From assembly GCA_030762935.1 (NCBI GenBank), contig CM060880.1:12248501-12312500 (forward strand): a stretch of 64,000 nt of DNA, written 5' to 3'. The notes below the pieces were generated by a model, which did no database searches, had not been told where the DNA came from, and saw only the letters and a list, made by a program, of their open reading frames with translations. The position numbers were made by a program, and so were the translations under genes. The stretch comes from Hymenopus coronatus. Taxonomy: Eukaryota; Arthropoda; Insecta; Mantodea; Hymenopodidae. Shown piece after piece: positions 22,725 to 33,827 of this stretch; position 1 is the first letter of the stretch; every line of letters begins with the position of its first letter.

Positions 22725-22878
22725 ATGTGTGGGCGAGTGGAAAGGGGCATTACGTGTCTGCCTAACATTCACGAGGACCCGAGTTTGAATCTCTATTAGG
22801 ATGAGTTGCCTGTAGACGTTTTTTTCGCCCTCCCTTTTACGTAAGTTTCGCTTATCATGAGAAGACGAATGTCGGCTT
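22725..22878 (+). mobile_element. SINE-2 copy, degenerate
   Basis: It has the head phrase ACGTGTCTGCCTAACATTCA, box B GAGTTTGAATCTC, and the body TTATCATGAGAAGACGAATG. It lacks the 3' third. Confidence 0.7.
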
Positions 22879-23079
22879 GCTCTTAAGGAACACAGGAATT
22901 TTGATCACAATTGGTCAAAAAGTTGCATATATATATGTATGTAATAGCATACTATTTTATAAAACATCGTTTTTCTCAAAACTATATTTTCACACCTTCA
23001 AAATGTACCACGCGTCGCAGTATTTGTTTAAAAAAACAAGAATTTCCCAGGATGTAAAGAAGTAGGAGAAGCACGGGTA

Positions 23080-23440
23080 ACCCCCGTCAGTGGGTAATGA
23101 ATTATGTGATGATGATTACTTTTCAAATTACCTGCATTACTCTGTAATGTTATATCCAAGTTCTAAAATAAAATGTGTTCCTTTATATTCATTTTAATTA
23201 TTTTTATACCTAAATAACAGGTTCGAATATAGTGACCGGCATTACCCGCTTGTGTGGGTAATCCCGGTCAGTGACTCCACTTAGAATTTTGCATCATTAA
23301 GGTAAGAAATATTTTCTTAAATAAAGCTCTTCTTGGCACACATTTAGGTAAACAAACAAACAAAGGATATATATTAATTTTTAAACTCGTACTCTTAGAC
23401 GTTCACAGCGACTTTACTTAAGTGACCGCCATTACTCCAT
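23080..23440. repeat. Cluster of GTGACCG-xATTACCC motifs with a strong hairpin
   Basis: A 14-bp inverted repeat (13/14 match) lies at 23234-23247 and 23256-23269 around an 8-nt loop. Related motifs GGGTAACCCCCGTCAGTG (near 23079) and GTGACCGCCATTACTCC (near 23422) flank it on both sides. The purpose is unknown; it may be the remains of a small inverted-repeat element. Confidence 0.5.
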
Positions 23441-23601
23441 TCTTCCCTATCTTTTGCAATATTATACGTGACGAAATTAAACTAACATCAATAGTAACTT
23501 AATATATTTATAAAAATGATTAATGATAGATTAACATTTCCAACTTTTTTAAAAAAATATATCACAATAGAGTAATTAAGGTTGTTAAAATATAGCTGCA
23601 T

Positions 23602-23761
23602 AAACTAAGAAATGTTTCCGGGCTGTTTTGCCGTGGTCTGCTGGTGTTAGAAGTCCCAGACGTTTCGTCCACAACTACGGTGGACATCTTCAGTGGCGCG
23701 GTCGAAGTTTTCGCTGCGTCTTAGTTACACTGACTCCGGCCGTGAAAGCCTACGTTCCCTC
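23602..23761 (-). mobile_element. Short Penelope-like (hammerhead-bearing) insertion
   Basis: A 160-bp insert is flanked by the 10-bp duplication ATAGCTGCAT (23592-23601 and 23762-23771). Its minus strand contains a hammerhead ribozyme core, and the flanking phrases GGCTTTCACGGCCGGAGTC and AGCAGACCACGGCAAAACAG are of the kind found next to the hammerhead in terminal repeats of Penelope-like elements. No reverse transcriptase or GIY-YIG region is present, so it is a 5'-truncated or terminal-repeat-only copy. Confidence 0.7.
23654..23696 (-). ncRNA. Hammerhead ribozyme motif (type I, minimal)
   Basis: On the minus strand the conserved CUGAAGA (23693-23687, fitting CUGANGA) is followed by stem II: GTCCAC (23685-23680) pairs perfectly with GTGGAC (23672-23667). 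Next come GAAA (23666-23663), a very short helix III (AC/GU), and the cleavage triplet GTC (23661-23659). Stem I has CCA pairing with TGG on either side. All core nucleotides I can check are intact. Minimal helix III is typical of the Penelope-associated hammerheads, which may act as dimers. Confidence 0.78.
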
Positions 23762-23771
23762 ATAGCTGCAT

Positions 23772-24455
23772 TGTTTTATTTACACAGCACCATTTAACTT
23801 CTAAGCTAATACCGGGGGCTTTGCTTTGGAAACAACTGCTGGTGTTTTCTTGCTGAACAGTAGTTAATCTTATTATAATAAGCAGGGACGCTTTAGTTCT
23901 TAGTCACTAGGCAACAGGACCTATACTTTATATTCTAACAAAATACAAAACACGTTTTCATAACATAAAATACACTTTAATAGTGATCAAACACACATAT
24001 ATATTTATCTATTTTTCTTTATGATAATACTATACATTAAAACAAAAACTCTCTCCCCTATTTGATAGCTATTGCAATATTACTAGCATTGCAATACATA
24101 AAATTCACATTTAAAACTAGCTTCCAAATTTGCAGAATATAATGTTTGTTAATTTATCGTGTTTTTTTTTTCTCCAAAGCCCTATTTCTGTAAACATATC
24201 GCTTCTGTAATAAATACATTTCATTAAGTATATTAAATATACCTCATTTACTAAAATACTCTGAACTTAGATAAAATATTGTAGAAAACAGTTACAAAGT
24301 CAGGTTTAACAACTACTCAAAGTAACTATTTCGGCATTATGCTATTTAACACACATACGTTCACTCCAGATTCTGTGGGGGTTAGGGAATGATTCTAGTT
24401 AAAGAAAAAATCGCCGCCCAGCCGGGACCTCTGGGTGAGATAGAGAACGCAGAAA
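23772..24455 (-). mobile_element. SINE-1 copy split by about 500 bp
   Basis: The 3' part of a minus SINE-1 (23772-23852, ACCGGGGGCTTTGCTTTGGA) and its 5' part (24352-24455, CACATACGTTCACTCCAGAT then GCCCAGCCGGGACCTCTGGG) are separated by about 500 bp of AT-rich DNA at 23853-24351 that is not part of the family. The interruption is probably a later insertion, of unknown nature. Confidence 0.6.
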
Positions 24456-24558
24456 CTGTCTCGTAAGTTTTTGTGTGCTGTTCATAGCTACGTCAAGTGA
24501 CTTAGTTTGAAGCGCGTGGAACATTTTGATTATGTAATATGTTTATTTATATGATAGA

Positions 24559-24560
<2 letters not shown>

Positions 24561-24608
<48 letters not shown>
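24561..24608. repeat. (AT)n microsatellite
   Basis: About 23 consecutive AT dinucleotide units. Confidence 0.97.
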
Positions 24609-24612
<4 letters not shown>

Positions 24613-24861
24613 AAGTATCCAAACAAATTATTTGAACCACTTCTTTTTCTATTTTCCGATATGACGTTAAACTTAGGGCCGAGCGGGGGGGGGGGCTGAA
24701 GTTTTCTTGTTGTTATATTTCAGGTCGAATGTGTTTATCAGACACATTGAAAACACAGGTGCCTTGCACTGTATCTTGGCAACAGCATATCTTTGAATTT
24801 TTGTTAATATTTGCATGCACGGAATTAAAATTTGCGTTAATCTATCTATATCAACGGAAAT

Positions 24862-25675
24862 CATGACTTTCTCTACATCTCTGCAACAAATTATTCTTAA
24901 AAGGCTTATACTTCTATTCACTTATGCTAATCAGTAAAAAATTAGCAGAAATAGTCTTATTACTTGCTTCCTTGTAAGTAGAAGCGAAATAAGGAATTAA
25001 CATAGGTTAAAGTGATAATCAAAAGCTGATTGCCATGTGACTGAAGTTCCTTTGTATGTAGGCACAGCAGTTGATAAATTCCTGTATGAGAAAAGTATGT
25101 TTTTCATGGCAGAAACCAAAAATAAGAAATATCTCAAAATCGACGGACTCCACGAAAAACATGTATATATCATAAATTGTGTTTTAACGTGCTCTACATT
25201 TTTTGTGCAGAACGTTTTTGTCCATCTCTTACGGTTTAGCAGTTATTCAAAATTCAGTAAAATTCATCCAGAATAAACTACTCTTCAGAGGCTATTCCCA
25301 GAAAATTCAAGATATACATTTTATTTGTCATCTTTAACATACCAAATTTTAATCAAAATCGTTAGAGCCATTTTTGAGATAATCAAAATTTTCGAAAAAA
25401 GTTCCTTGTAAAGTGTAGTTGGGGGTGGGGGGGATTTTTCTCAAAATCTTCGTGTCGCATCCCTGGAAGATACTAAACTTAAATACCAAGTTTGATATTT
25501 GACCTACTTTTCGTTTTTGAGTTATTGTATTCACAGACACACGGACCTTTTTCCGAAAATGCTTTTTTTAGATAAAGGGGACCCTAAAACATATATTTTC
25601 GGTGAAATCTCGGTATCTGTATATTTCCTATACATTATGTACATAGTACGTATAGAGAAAGTAAAAATGCAAACC
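24862..25675 (-). mobile_element. Complete HPE
   Basis: The T end is ACTTTCTCTACATCTCTGCA and the H end is CATTATGTACATAGTACGTA then AGAGAAAGT. All middle blocks are present. The GT/CA tract is short. Confidence 0.85.
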
Positions 25676-25699
25676 TCGGTAAAGCATACAGTTAAATAA

Positions 25700-25815
25700 C
25701 TAACAAGGAAGCAAGTAATAAGACTATTTCTGCTAATGTTTTCTCCATTAAATGAAGTAAACAGAATAATTTGTTGCAGAGATGTAGAGAAAGTCATGTG
25801 AATGGAACACATAAG
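25700..25815 (+). mobile_element. HPE T-end module
   Basis: It runs from AAGGAAGCAAGTAATAAGAC to GTAGAGAAAGTCATGTGAAT. It lies inverted next to the preceding complete copy, so the composite 24862-25815 has T-end inverted repeats of about 115 bp. Confidence 0.8.
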
Positions 25816-26110
25816 ACTTTTTGTGTAGTAGGCTCTTACGATTACCAGTTATGCCATTGAGAACGAAGGGTTTAGAAGACATTCACAAAGAATTCAGGAT
25901 ACACTTTTTATGTTTAAATATATATAATTTGAATCAAAATTGATTGTCAGTTTTGAAAAAAATAATAATGAACTTCTTTCAATATGAAGTGTAGTTTGTG
26001 GTGAATCTTCGTCTTGCATCGTTGGAAGACGTTGAGCCTAATCAAGTTTGGTATTCAACGGAGTTTTGGTTTTGAATTACACTGTTAACACAAACACATA
26101 CAGACATGTT
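25816..26110 (-). mobile_element. HPE middle fragment
   Basis: It begins at the recurrent internal breakpoint GTGTAGTAGGCTCTTACG and ends in the CA tract near 26105. The H end is missing. Confidence 0.65.
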
Positions 26111-26114
26111 TATA

Positions 26115-26905
26115 AAAACTTCATATGAGTTTCCCTACTTATTCTACAACATATCATATCTGCATCACACATATCAATGTAAACATTTGCAGAAATAATT
26201 TTTTTCTACGCAGGAATAAGGGAAAACTCTGTGTTAAAGCGATGCTAAATCTTTCAAGAGCTGGTCGTTATATGATACACTGACATTCAGTTCTCTTTGC
26301 TCGACCAGGAGAAAGAAAATTAATAACGAGTATCTATTTGAGCAATATATGTACTTTAAATGGGAAATGCTTAATTGCATAATATATATTATAGAAAAGT
26401 CATTCTGAATGAATAGGACTTCAGAATATTCAAGATAATATACATTTCATTTCAATAAAATATATTAAACATAATAATCAAAATCGTTAGAGCTATTTTC
26501 GGGAATCAAAATGCTGTCTATTCTAACTGAAGAGAATTTTCTTGAAATTTTTCGTGTCGCATCATTGGAAAATGCTAAACTTAAATATCAGGTGCTTAAC
26601 CGAGTTTTTGTTTTTGAGCTATGCTGAACACATACACACAAGGAGCTTTTTAGTAAGACAATACTTTTTGGATTCAGGGAACCTCAAAGCATGTATTTAC
26701 GGTGAAATCTCAGTATTGAATTTTTGAGTGGGATACAATAGGTACCTTCTCTGCCTACTATTTGCATTTTATGTATATGGTAGAGAAAGTAAACGTGATT
26801 TTTGAAGTTAAAAAAACATGTATTTCTGGTGAAATGTTGGAAATCAATTTTGGGTGGAATGCAATACTTCCTCTACTTACTTCAGGTACACAATAGAGAA
26901 AGTAA
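26115..26905 (-). mobile_element. Diverged HPE plus a second H-end module
   Basis: A diverged minus copy runs from about 26115 to 26790, ending in ATGGTAGAGAAAGT. A second H-end module in the same orientation follows at 26795-26905 (TTTCTGGTGAAATG, then CACAATAGAGAAAGT). Confidence 0.65.
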
Positions 26906-27240
26906 TAAAAAGGAAAGGCATAAATAATAAATTGAGGCTCATTTAAATATGCGCGAAGGGACTTTGGCTCGCCACTACCAGTAGGTGGCAGTACCTAACC
27001 TGTTAATTAAAAAGGATGTCCCTTCTCGGCTAGCTCATAAAATTCCCTCCACCGAGGAATGCTAATGCTCCTCGCTGTATTTAAATTAGGCGGTCCAACT
27101 TGGAGTCGGTCTTTAATTTCACAGCAATTTACATGAGATTCAACACCAATCTATTCCAATATCCCAATGCACTTCTGTCCACGTCTTTTCTACTTCATGC
27201 ACCACTTGTCTGTTTAAGGTAGAGGAAGGACTGCTCAAAC
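26906..27240. other. Unassigned block with a CTCF-like site
   Basis: This is a single-copy, less AT-rich block of about 330 bp between HPE copies. It contains the CTCF-consensus match at 26978-26991. No coding signal was recognised. Confidence 0.4.
26978..26991 (+). promoter_or_regulatory. CTCF-consensus-like motif
   Basis: CCAGTAGGTGGCAG fits the animal CTCF core consensus CCASYAGRKGGCRS at 14 of 14 positions. By composition alone such a match is unlikely but not impossible in 64 kb. Binding is not shown. Confidence 0.4.
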
Positions 27241-27246
27241 AAAAAA

Positions 27247-28115
27247 TCTGATGTGTTCCACTCACAAGAGTTTCTCTACATCTCTGCAAAAAAAAAAAAA
27301 AAAAAAATATTGATTCTATTTACTTCATCCTAATCAAGAAAAAGTTAGCAGAAATAGTCTTATTACTTGCTTCCTTGTAAGTAGAAGCGAAATAAGGGAG
27401 TACCATAGGTTAAAGTGATAGTCAAAAGCTGGTTGCTATGTGACCGAAATTTCTTTGTTTGTACGGACAGGAGTTGACAAATACCTGTATGAGAAAAGTA
27501 TAAGTTTTTCAAAGCTGAAACTAAAAACAAAGAATATCTTAAAAACAATCAACTCCACAAAAGAATGTATATAACATAAATTGTGTGTTTAATGTGCTCT
27601 ACATTTTCTGAGTGATAGGTTTTGTCCATCTCTAATGGTTTAGCAGTTATGCAAAATTCCGTAAAATTCATCCAGAATAAAGTAGTCTTCAGAGACTATT
27701 CCCAGAAAATTCAAAATACACATTTTATTTGTGAGGCAAATATCTTTAATATACCTATGATATTTTAATCAAAATCGAAAGAGCCATTTTTGAAAAAATA
27801 AAAAATTTCGAAAAAAGTTGCATGTAAAGGGTAGTTGGGGGGTGGGGGGATTTTCTTGCAAATCTTCATGTCGCATCCTTGGAAGATACCAAAGTTAAAT
27901 ACCAAGTTTGGTATTCAACGGTCTTTCGGTTTTGAGCTATGCTGTCCACAGACACACGCACACACACGGACCTTTTTCTGAACATACTTTTTTTTTTGGA
28001 TTCAGGGGGACCCAAAACATGTATTTCCGGTGAAATCTCGGTATCGAATTTTTGGCTGCATTACAACACCTTCTCTGTGCACTACGTACATAGTACGTGT
28101 AGAGTAAGTAAAAAT
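27247..28115 (-). mobile_element. Complete HPE
   Basis: The T end is GTGTTCCACTCACAAGAG, then TTTCTCTACATCTCTGC, followed by an A-run at 27288-27307. The middle blocks and CA tract are present. The H end is CTACGTACATAGTACGTGTA, then GAGTAAGT. Confidence 0.85.
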
Positions 28116-28455
28116 ATTCCGTTACATCCCCCCCACCTTTATTCCTTGCCTTTAACTACCTAATGCATTTGGGCGGTTAATTTTCTCTTTGCAACATGGA
28201 ACTTTCGGGTGTAGGTCCTCTTTAGTACGGTTTTGCGCGGAAACTTGTAGCCTCGGTGCAGAGCAAAGCTCATTATTATTAGCGCTGTGAGATTATTGTT
28301 GAGCGCAAGATGAACCTAAACTCGTCATTACAACTTCAAACTTTTTTCCCAACGAATAGGAGAGGCCGATGGGGAAACCAAGATACAGCTAAATATGTGA
28401 TATCAATGTGATGTGTCATTCATTGAATAGCATTTGACAATAATATTTCTTTTTC

Positions 28456-28605
28456 AAGGGGTCCCGAGTTCGAGTCTCGGTTAGGGTGAGCTAATCGGAT
28501 AAGTCCCCCCCCCCGAGACTTTCCTTTATCCTGAGAAGGCGATTATCAAGTAATTGTAACCTCCATACACTCGTCTGATATGTCCTTTTGTTATCGGAGG
28601 TAGAA
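28456..28605 (+). mobile_element. SINE-2 copy, 5' truncated
   Basis: It begins just before box B (CGAGTTCGAGTCTCGG) and continues with GTGAGCTAATCGG. The 3' loop (CGTCTGATATG) is recognisable, but the second half of the stem is not. Confidence 0.7.
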
Positions 28606-28674
28606 CATTTTGTAAGATACGCTCCATAATATGTAAAAATGGTTTCAATTATGCCCCACAGTAATTAGTTATTG

Positions 28675-29556
28675 TTTAGTTTTTATTTTCTCTACACCTA
28701 CCATGTAGATAGTGTATAGAGAAAGTATTGCATTCCACCCAAAAATTCGATACCGAGATTTCACCGGAAATACAGGGTTTAGGTATCCCTGTATCCAAAA
28801 AAAAAAAAAGAATTTTTGGAAAAAGGTCCGTGTGTGTGTCCGTGTACCCATGTGTCTGTGAACACGATAGCTTAAAAACGAAAAGTCTGTAAAATACCAA
28901 ACTTGGTATTTAAGTTTAGCATCTTCCAGGGATGCGACATGAAGATTTTGAGAAACATCCCCCCCCCCATCCCAAACCACAATTGGAAACAATTTCGAAC
29001 ATTTTGGTTTTCTCAAAAATGGCTCTAAGGATTTTGATTAAAATACCGTATACTAAAGCTATTTATATGACAAAGAAAATGTATATCTTGAATTTTCTAG
29101 GAATAGCCTCTAAAGACCTCTTTATTCTGAATGAATGAATTTTACGTAACTGGTAAACCGTAAAAGATAAAACAAAAACTTACTATACAGTAAATGTATT
29201 TAAACACATTTTATGTCATGTGCATTTTTTTCGTGAAATTTACCATATTTGAGATATTCCTTGTTTTTTTTTTTGTTTTTTTCAGATTTAAAACACTTAA
29301 AAACTTTTCTCATTCGGAAAGTTGTAAAATCCTGGCCCTGATTTCAACCACATGGCAAACAGCTTTTAAATGATTTGACTATCATTTTAGCCTAGTGTAT
29401 TCCCTTATTTTCCTTCTATTACAAGGAAGCAAGTAATTAAGACAATTCCTGCTAATATTTATCTCGATTATCATAGAGTAGATAGAAGAATATACGTTTA
29501 ACAATAATGTGTTACAGTGACATAGAAGGTTATGTGAATGGAACACATAAGATTTG
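28675..29556 (+). mobile_element. Complete HPE
   Basis: It has the H-end dyad (TTTTCTCTACACCTACCATG with mirror), the GT tract at 28828-28859 and the full middle. The T end is degraded to GACATAGAAGGTTATGTGAA. Long T-runs follow. Confidence 0.82.
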
Positions 29557-29679
29557 TTTTTTTTTTGTTTTTTTTTTTTTTTTCAATGTAGGTATATTGC
29601 CATGGACATGTTATGTAAAACTAATTACATCAAATATGAATAATTTATACATAATATATATTTAAACTGGGAACCATCC

Positions 29680-30025
29680 AGAAACTGTCGGACTGGTTAC
29701 CTCAGATCAATTCTTATGCGTCCCCTCTACTTCAAGCGGAACAACAGAGGGTTAGAGGAAATTCAGCAGTACAGAAGTCTAGGGATATACAGCACAGCAC
29801 CGGATTTCCTGATTCGAATCTTGCCTCAGAGAGCGTTGATAATATGACAATTGGCAGTCTGATTCATTACGCAAGGGCGAAGGAAGACACTTCTGCCGCT
29901 GTCAATACACGCCTCTATAGCAGTCGTAGCGAGGGAAATGCTGCCTTCATATGCCTTTTTCTAGCCATTAGCGTTTATTGTGTTATACCTTGTACTCTGT
30001 CAGTACTTTGGGCGATATCACCACA
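29680..30025. other. Unassigned GC-richer block
   Basis: The block is single-copy in the window. A 65-codon frame at 29844-30041 has a hydrophobic segment but no family resemblance. I see no splice or start context that would support a gene. Confidence 0.35.
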
Positions 30026-30031
30026 TTTAAG

Positions 30032-31008
30032 AAAAAGCTGATGTGTTCCATTCACATCACTTTCTCTACCTCTCTGCAACAAATTATTGTTAAAAAGCTT
30101 ATGCTTCTATTTACTTCATGCTAATCGAGAAAACAATTAGCACAAATAGTCTTATTACTTGCTTCCTTGTAAGCAGAAGGGAAATAAGGGAGTACTATAT
30201 GCTAAACTAATAATCAAAAGCTGGTTGCTATGTGACCGAAGTTTCTTTGTTTGTATGGACAGGAATTGACAAAAGAATAAGTTGAGAAAAGTATAAGTTT
30301 TACATAGCTGAAAACAAAAACAAGGAATGACTGCCTCCGTGGTCGAGTGGTCAGCGAGCTGATTTCTCACCCGGAGGTCCCGGGTAATTTTTCTTTAACC
30401 GGAATTATTCCCTATCCCCCATAGAGTCTGGAAGTATGAATGTGAGAGTGAATGTGCGTGTGTTTAGTAATATAAAGTTTAACCTAATGTTCTGAACCTA
30501 CAGTTTCACAAGTTCAAGCCCCCGATATGACCATTGATGTTAAAGGGGGCTATACAAATGAAGCAATAAAAAACAAACAAAAAAAACAAAAAAACAAACA
30601 AACAAACAAGGAATATGTCAAAAACGATCAACTCCACGAAAGAAAATGTGTATAATGTAAAATGCGTGTTAAGTTTTTGCCCATTTCCGTGAATTTCATC
30701 TAGAATAAAGTAGTCTTCAGAGGCTATTCCCGAAAATTCAAGATATATCTTTAATATACGATATTTTAAACAAAATCGTTAGAGCCATTTTTAAAAAAAG
30801 TTCCATGTAAAGGGTAGTTGGGGGTGGGTTTTTTTTTTCTTGAAAATCTTCGTATCGCATCCTTGGAAGACGGTCTTTTCGTTTTTGAGCTATGCTATCC
30901 ACAGACATACACACGCACCCAAAACATGTATTTCCGGTGAAATTTCGGTATCGAATACCATTCCTTCCCTATACACTATGTACATAGTACGTGTAGAGAA
31001 AGTAAAAT
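30032..31008 (-). mobile_element. HPE split by a SINE-1
   Basis: The T-end part 30032-30328 and H-end part 30606-31008 are one HPE interrupted at the AACAAGGAAT block. The H end is CACTATGTACATAGTACGTG, then TAGAGAAAGT. Confidence 0.88.
30329..30605 (+). mobile_element. SINE-1 inserted in HPE
   Basis: The target duplication ACAAGGAAT (30320-30328 and 30606-30614) bounds the copy. The head has lost the second part of box B. The 3' stem-loop is perfect, with AGCCCCC at 30517-30523 pairing with GGGGGCT at 30545-30551. The tail is A/C-rich. Confidence 0.9.
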
Positions 31009-31089
31009 TGGAGAACAGGCCAAATTTGCAATACAGGATCAACACGGTAACAGCTGACACACATTAAATATGACTTGCCTCGCTGTCTA

Positions 31090-31142
31090 TAATAAAACAT
31101 CTGATGTGTTTCATTCACATAACTTTCTCTACATCCCTGCGA
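31090..31142 (-). mobile_element. HPE T-end stub
   Basis: Only about 50 bp of T end (TCTGATGTGTTTCATTCACA, then ACTTTCTCTACATC) is present. Confidence 0.65.
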
Positions 31143-31720
31143 GCGTACGGCACCGTCAATAAAGTCTTTAAAGAAGAAAGTGTTCTGAAGTGTAACACCC
31201 AAAACTATGCAACATACCTCCCAAATCACGATTGGTTCTGTTTTATCTTGTGTGATTTCTGCCGCCAGGTTCCATTCTATCGCCGCTTTTATTAGTATCT
31301 TCACCAGCGATGTCCCACACTTACCAAATGTCGCTCTTTTTACTACTCATCTAGCGTTACTGCTGCAAATCATTGTTTGGACTGCTCTCAACGCCTGTGT
31401 CACAAGGATTCAAATGGAGGATTTCATGTATTTTACTCTACGCCGCCACACTGTCTCCCCTCCTATAATTCTGCAAGCTATACCCTGGAAACACCCTGAC
31501 CAAGCAATTATAACTGGCGCAACATATCTGGACATGTGAAAATCTTAATGAGAGCTAGCAAGCGAGTTGTACTTTCAGATAAGCAGTTCACCAGTCGATG
31601 CATGCCTGCTGGCAAGAGTGCCTATCATAGTCAATGTCAAATACCTGCCACCTCTTATGCACTGCACTATACGGCGCTGCACTGATAAACATATATTTTC
31701 ATATGTACTATACAAACACC
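31143..31720. other. Unassigned sequence with open frames on both strands
   Basis: Frames of 110 codons (+, 31207-31539), 131 codons (+, 31567-31962) and 111 codons (-, 30969-31304) overlap. I recognise no domain. Transposase and LINE remnants next door suggest this is also transposon debris. Confidence 0.35.
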
Positions 31721-31721
31721 G

Positions 31722-32217
31722 TCAACCGTCTGCCTCCAATTCTTTCAAATCTGATAGTCCTTCGTCTTCGCTCACGTCATTGTCATCATCAACGCTATCG
31801 CTACTTTCTGCACCATTAATCTGGATTAGAATCTTTATATTTGATTTTCTACAATTCTTTCTAATGATTTTCAATGTTTTCAACAAGTCAACATACATTT
31901 TCCCATTCTGGCCTGGCAAGTTCACCAATTCACTGGCGACACAACTGTTCCACATCTTTTAATTTAAAAGTGTTACCTATATTAAGTATTTTTTCCTTAT
32001 CTTTGAGAACCCTGGAAACGGAACTTAGTGAAATATCAGTTGCCTTGGCTACTCTTTCATTCACTTTCTGCAGGATTTTGAAGAAATCGGGGAACATACA
32101 TTTTCTTCCTTCATCTCTGCCTCTTGTTTCGTGAAGTCAAGGACATTTGCCATTATTTCTCTGTTCTGACTATGTAATGCCTTGCCAGTTAACTTTGAAA
32201 ACGTAGGAGCCATGTTT
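31722..32217 (-). pseudogene. Transposase N-terminal remnant (DDE, IS630/Tc1-type HTH)
   Basis: On the minus strand a start at 32215 opens a frame reading MAPTFSKL then NREIMANVLDF. After one frameshift near 32100 it continues as a helix-turn-helix segment of the type KVNERVAKATDISLSSVSR, followed by VLKDKEK. That segment, with its spacing from the NREI region, is typical of the N-terminus of a widespread arthropod DDE transposase family. The frame stops near 31930. A further frame (31955-31722) ends in a Ser/Asp/Glu-rich tail, also common at the C-terminus of these proteins, so this may be an internally deleted copy. No catalytic triad is present. Confidence 0.55.
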
Positions 32218-32439
32218 AAAAAAATAAAATAAATAAAATGAACACTATTTACTGCCCACTTTGAATACAAACATATGCGGAACACGTTCGATGCAGACTG
32301 TACAAAGTTTGCTCAGTGTGACTAAGTAAGCAAAGTATCATGTCACAAACTCCGATAAGCTAGGCTTGGTAGCTGGGTTGGCGGTCAGAGTCACGATTCC
32401 AGAAGTTTTGTGCCGGCAATAAACATGATGTTCGCCTTG

Positions 32440-32870
32440 ACCGTTCTCTCTCTTCGGAATTGCCATATAGACTCTAAATTGAACCTCGCTTATTCCAGAA
32501 TGCGCACACTCTACCCTATCCTCAACCACCGCTCGTATTTACGCACACAATCAACTCTCTTCTATACAAACCCCTTCCACGTCCTTTATACTCACCTATG
32601 CCTCACCTATTTGGGGAGGAACGGCTGCCAGCAAGATTCACCGACTACAGATATTCCAAATTAAGATTGCTAGAATTGTATTGAATGTAACATGGTTCAA
32701 ACGCAACGCCCAACTTCATCGCGAACTGGGACTCAGTACTATCTCTGAACACATCCATCCTCAGGCACGTTCCTTCTTCCATAGACTACGCTACGTGTTC
32801 GGTGCGATACCTTTCTCCCTAGGAACATGTTCTGTGGGGAGCTATTGGATCTGAAGTAGTCTTCCACAAG
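32440..32870 (+). pseudogene. Jockey-type LINE, C-terminal end of reverse transcriptase
   Basis: After one frameshift near 32575 the plus strand reads ILTYASPIWGGTAASKI then LQIFQIKIARIVLN, WFKRNAQLHRELGLSTI and ARSFFHRL. This is the conserved region that follows the catalytic core in jockey-type LINE reverse transcriptases. Upstream (32480-32570) a separate frame gives the preceding LYPILNHRSYL-type segment. The copy is 5'-truncated and broken. Confidence 0.82.
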
Positions 32871-33684
32871 ATCCAAAGTGATTCCGACAGTGAAGATTAA
32901 CAATTCTCCGAACAATCTAACATGACCTTAGTTAATGTGTGACACAGAGGTCGGAAGCTGGCCTCAATGCTCCTTTTCTTCTATGTATTTCTAATTTGTT
33001 ATCCTGGCCTATATAACACTCTTTCTGCTGGTCGATCGAATATATAATACGCCAGTTATGTCCACGGCGAGGACAATAAAAACGGTATAAATTCAGAACA
33101 AGTTTAAGAGCAGCTGCCTCGAAAGTGACAGAACAAAAGCATTGTGTGCAATAGGGACACGTTAAACAGTTTCCCTCTGTGTTATAAATATAATGAGAAC
33201 AAATTCTTTGCATAGAAGAATACGCTTTTCCACTACGATTTTTCCCTCACGAATTTCTCACAAGGTCTTGTACCGTTCATCATTATTTACAGCAAATCTA
33301 GGAAAAAGACTTGGAAGCTTTTGATCATCCACCTTCCACTCTGAAAGGAATCATAAAGGTCTTGATCATAAGACTCAATCACACAGAACAGTTCACTAAT
33401 GAGAATAAAACAAGAACAGCTTCTGTACGTTCTGTCAGCGATCTTCATTTCTCTGCTCAGTTTTTACTCTTCAAACAGAGAAAGCATGTGAAGCGAAAAC
33501 ATCGCCAACAGTGAAGTACCTAATTGTTCCTTCCACACAAGCCTGTGAAGGACAGGAACTGCATCGGTCAGACCGACGTGAAGATTCCTCTTGACGACAA
33601 TGTTGCAGTGTTTCTGTTTAAAACCCAGAAGCAAGACTCATAACCCGTGGAACGGGTATACATGTAATGCTGCAAGTGCGTTAC
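32871..33684. other. Unassigned sequence
   Basis: A 93-codon minus frame (32932-33213) has several Cys residues but no regular zinc-finger spacing. A 67-codon plus frame lies at 33311-33514. Neither is recognised. Confidence 0.35.
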
Positions 33685-33825
33685 ATTCACATGGCGTTCT
33701 CTACCAACCCTCTTTATTTTATATAACTTCTACAAAGCATTTTTGACAAAGGTAGCCCTTGTATCTATTTCAGCGATAAACTTTTGCAGAAATAGTTTCA
33801 TTACACATTTAGTGGAAGGTATATG
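33685..33825 (-). mobile_element. Degenerate HPE T-end fragment
   Basis: TTACATTCACATGGCGTTCT and ATAAACTTTTGCAGAAATAG match T-end landmarks at low identity. Confidence 0.45.
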
Positions 33826-33827
33826 GA

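Noticed and set aside
31207..31962. Overlapping frames of 110 and 131 codons as a gene
   Set aside because: They show no domain and no consistent strand, and they sit between transposase and LINE debris.
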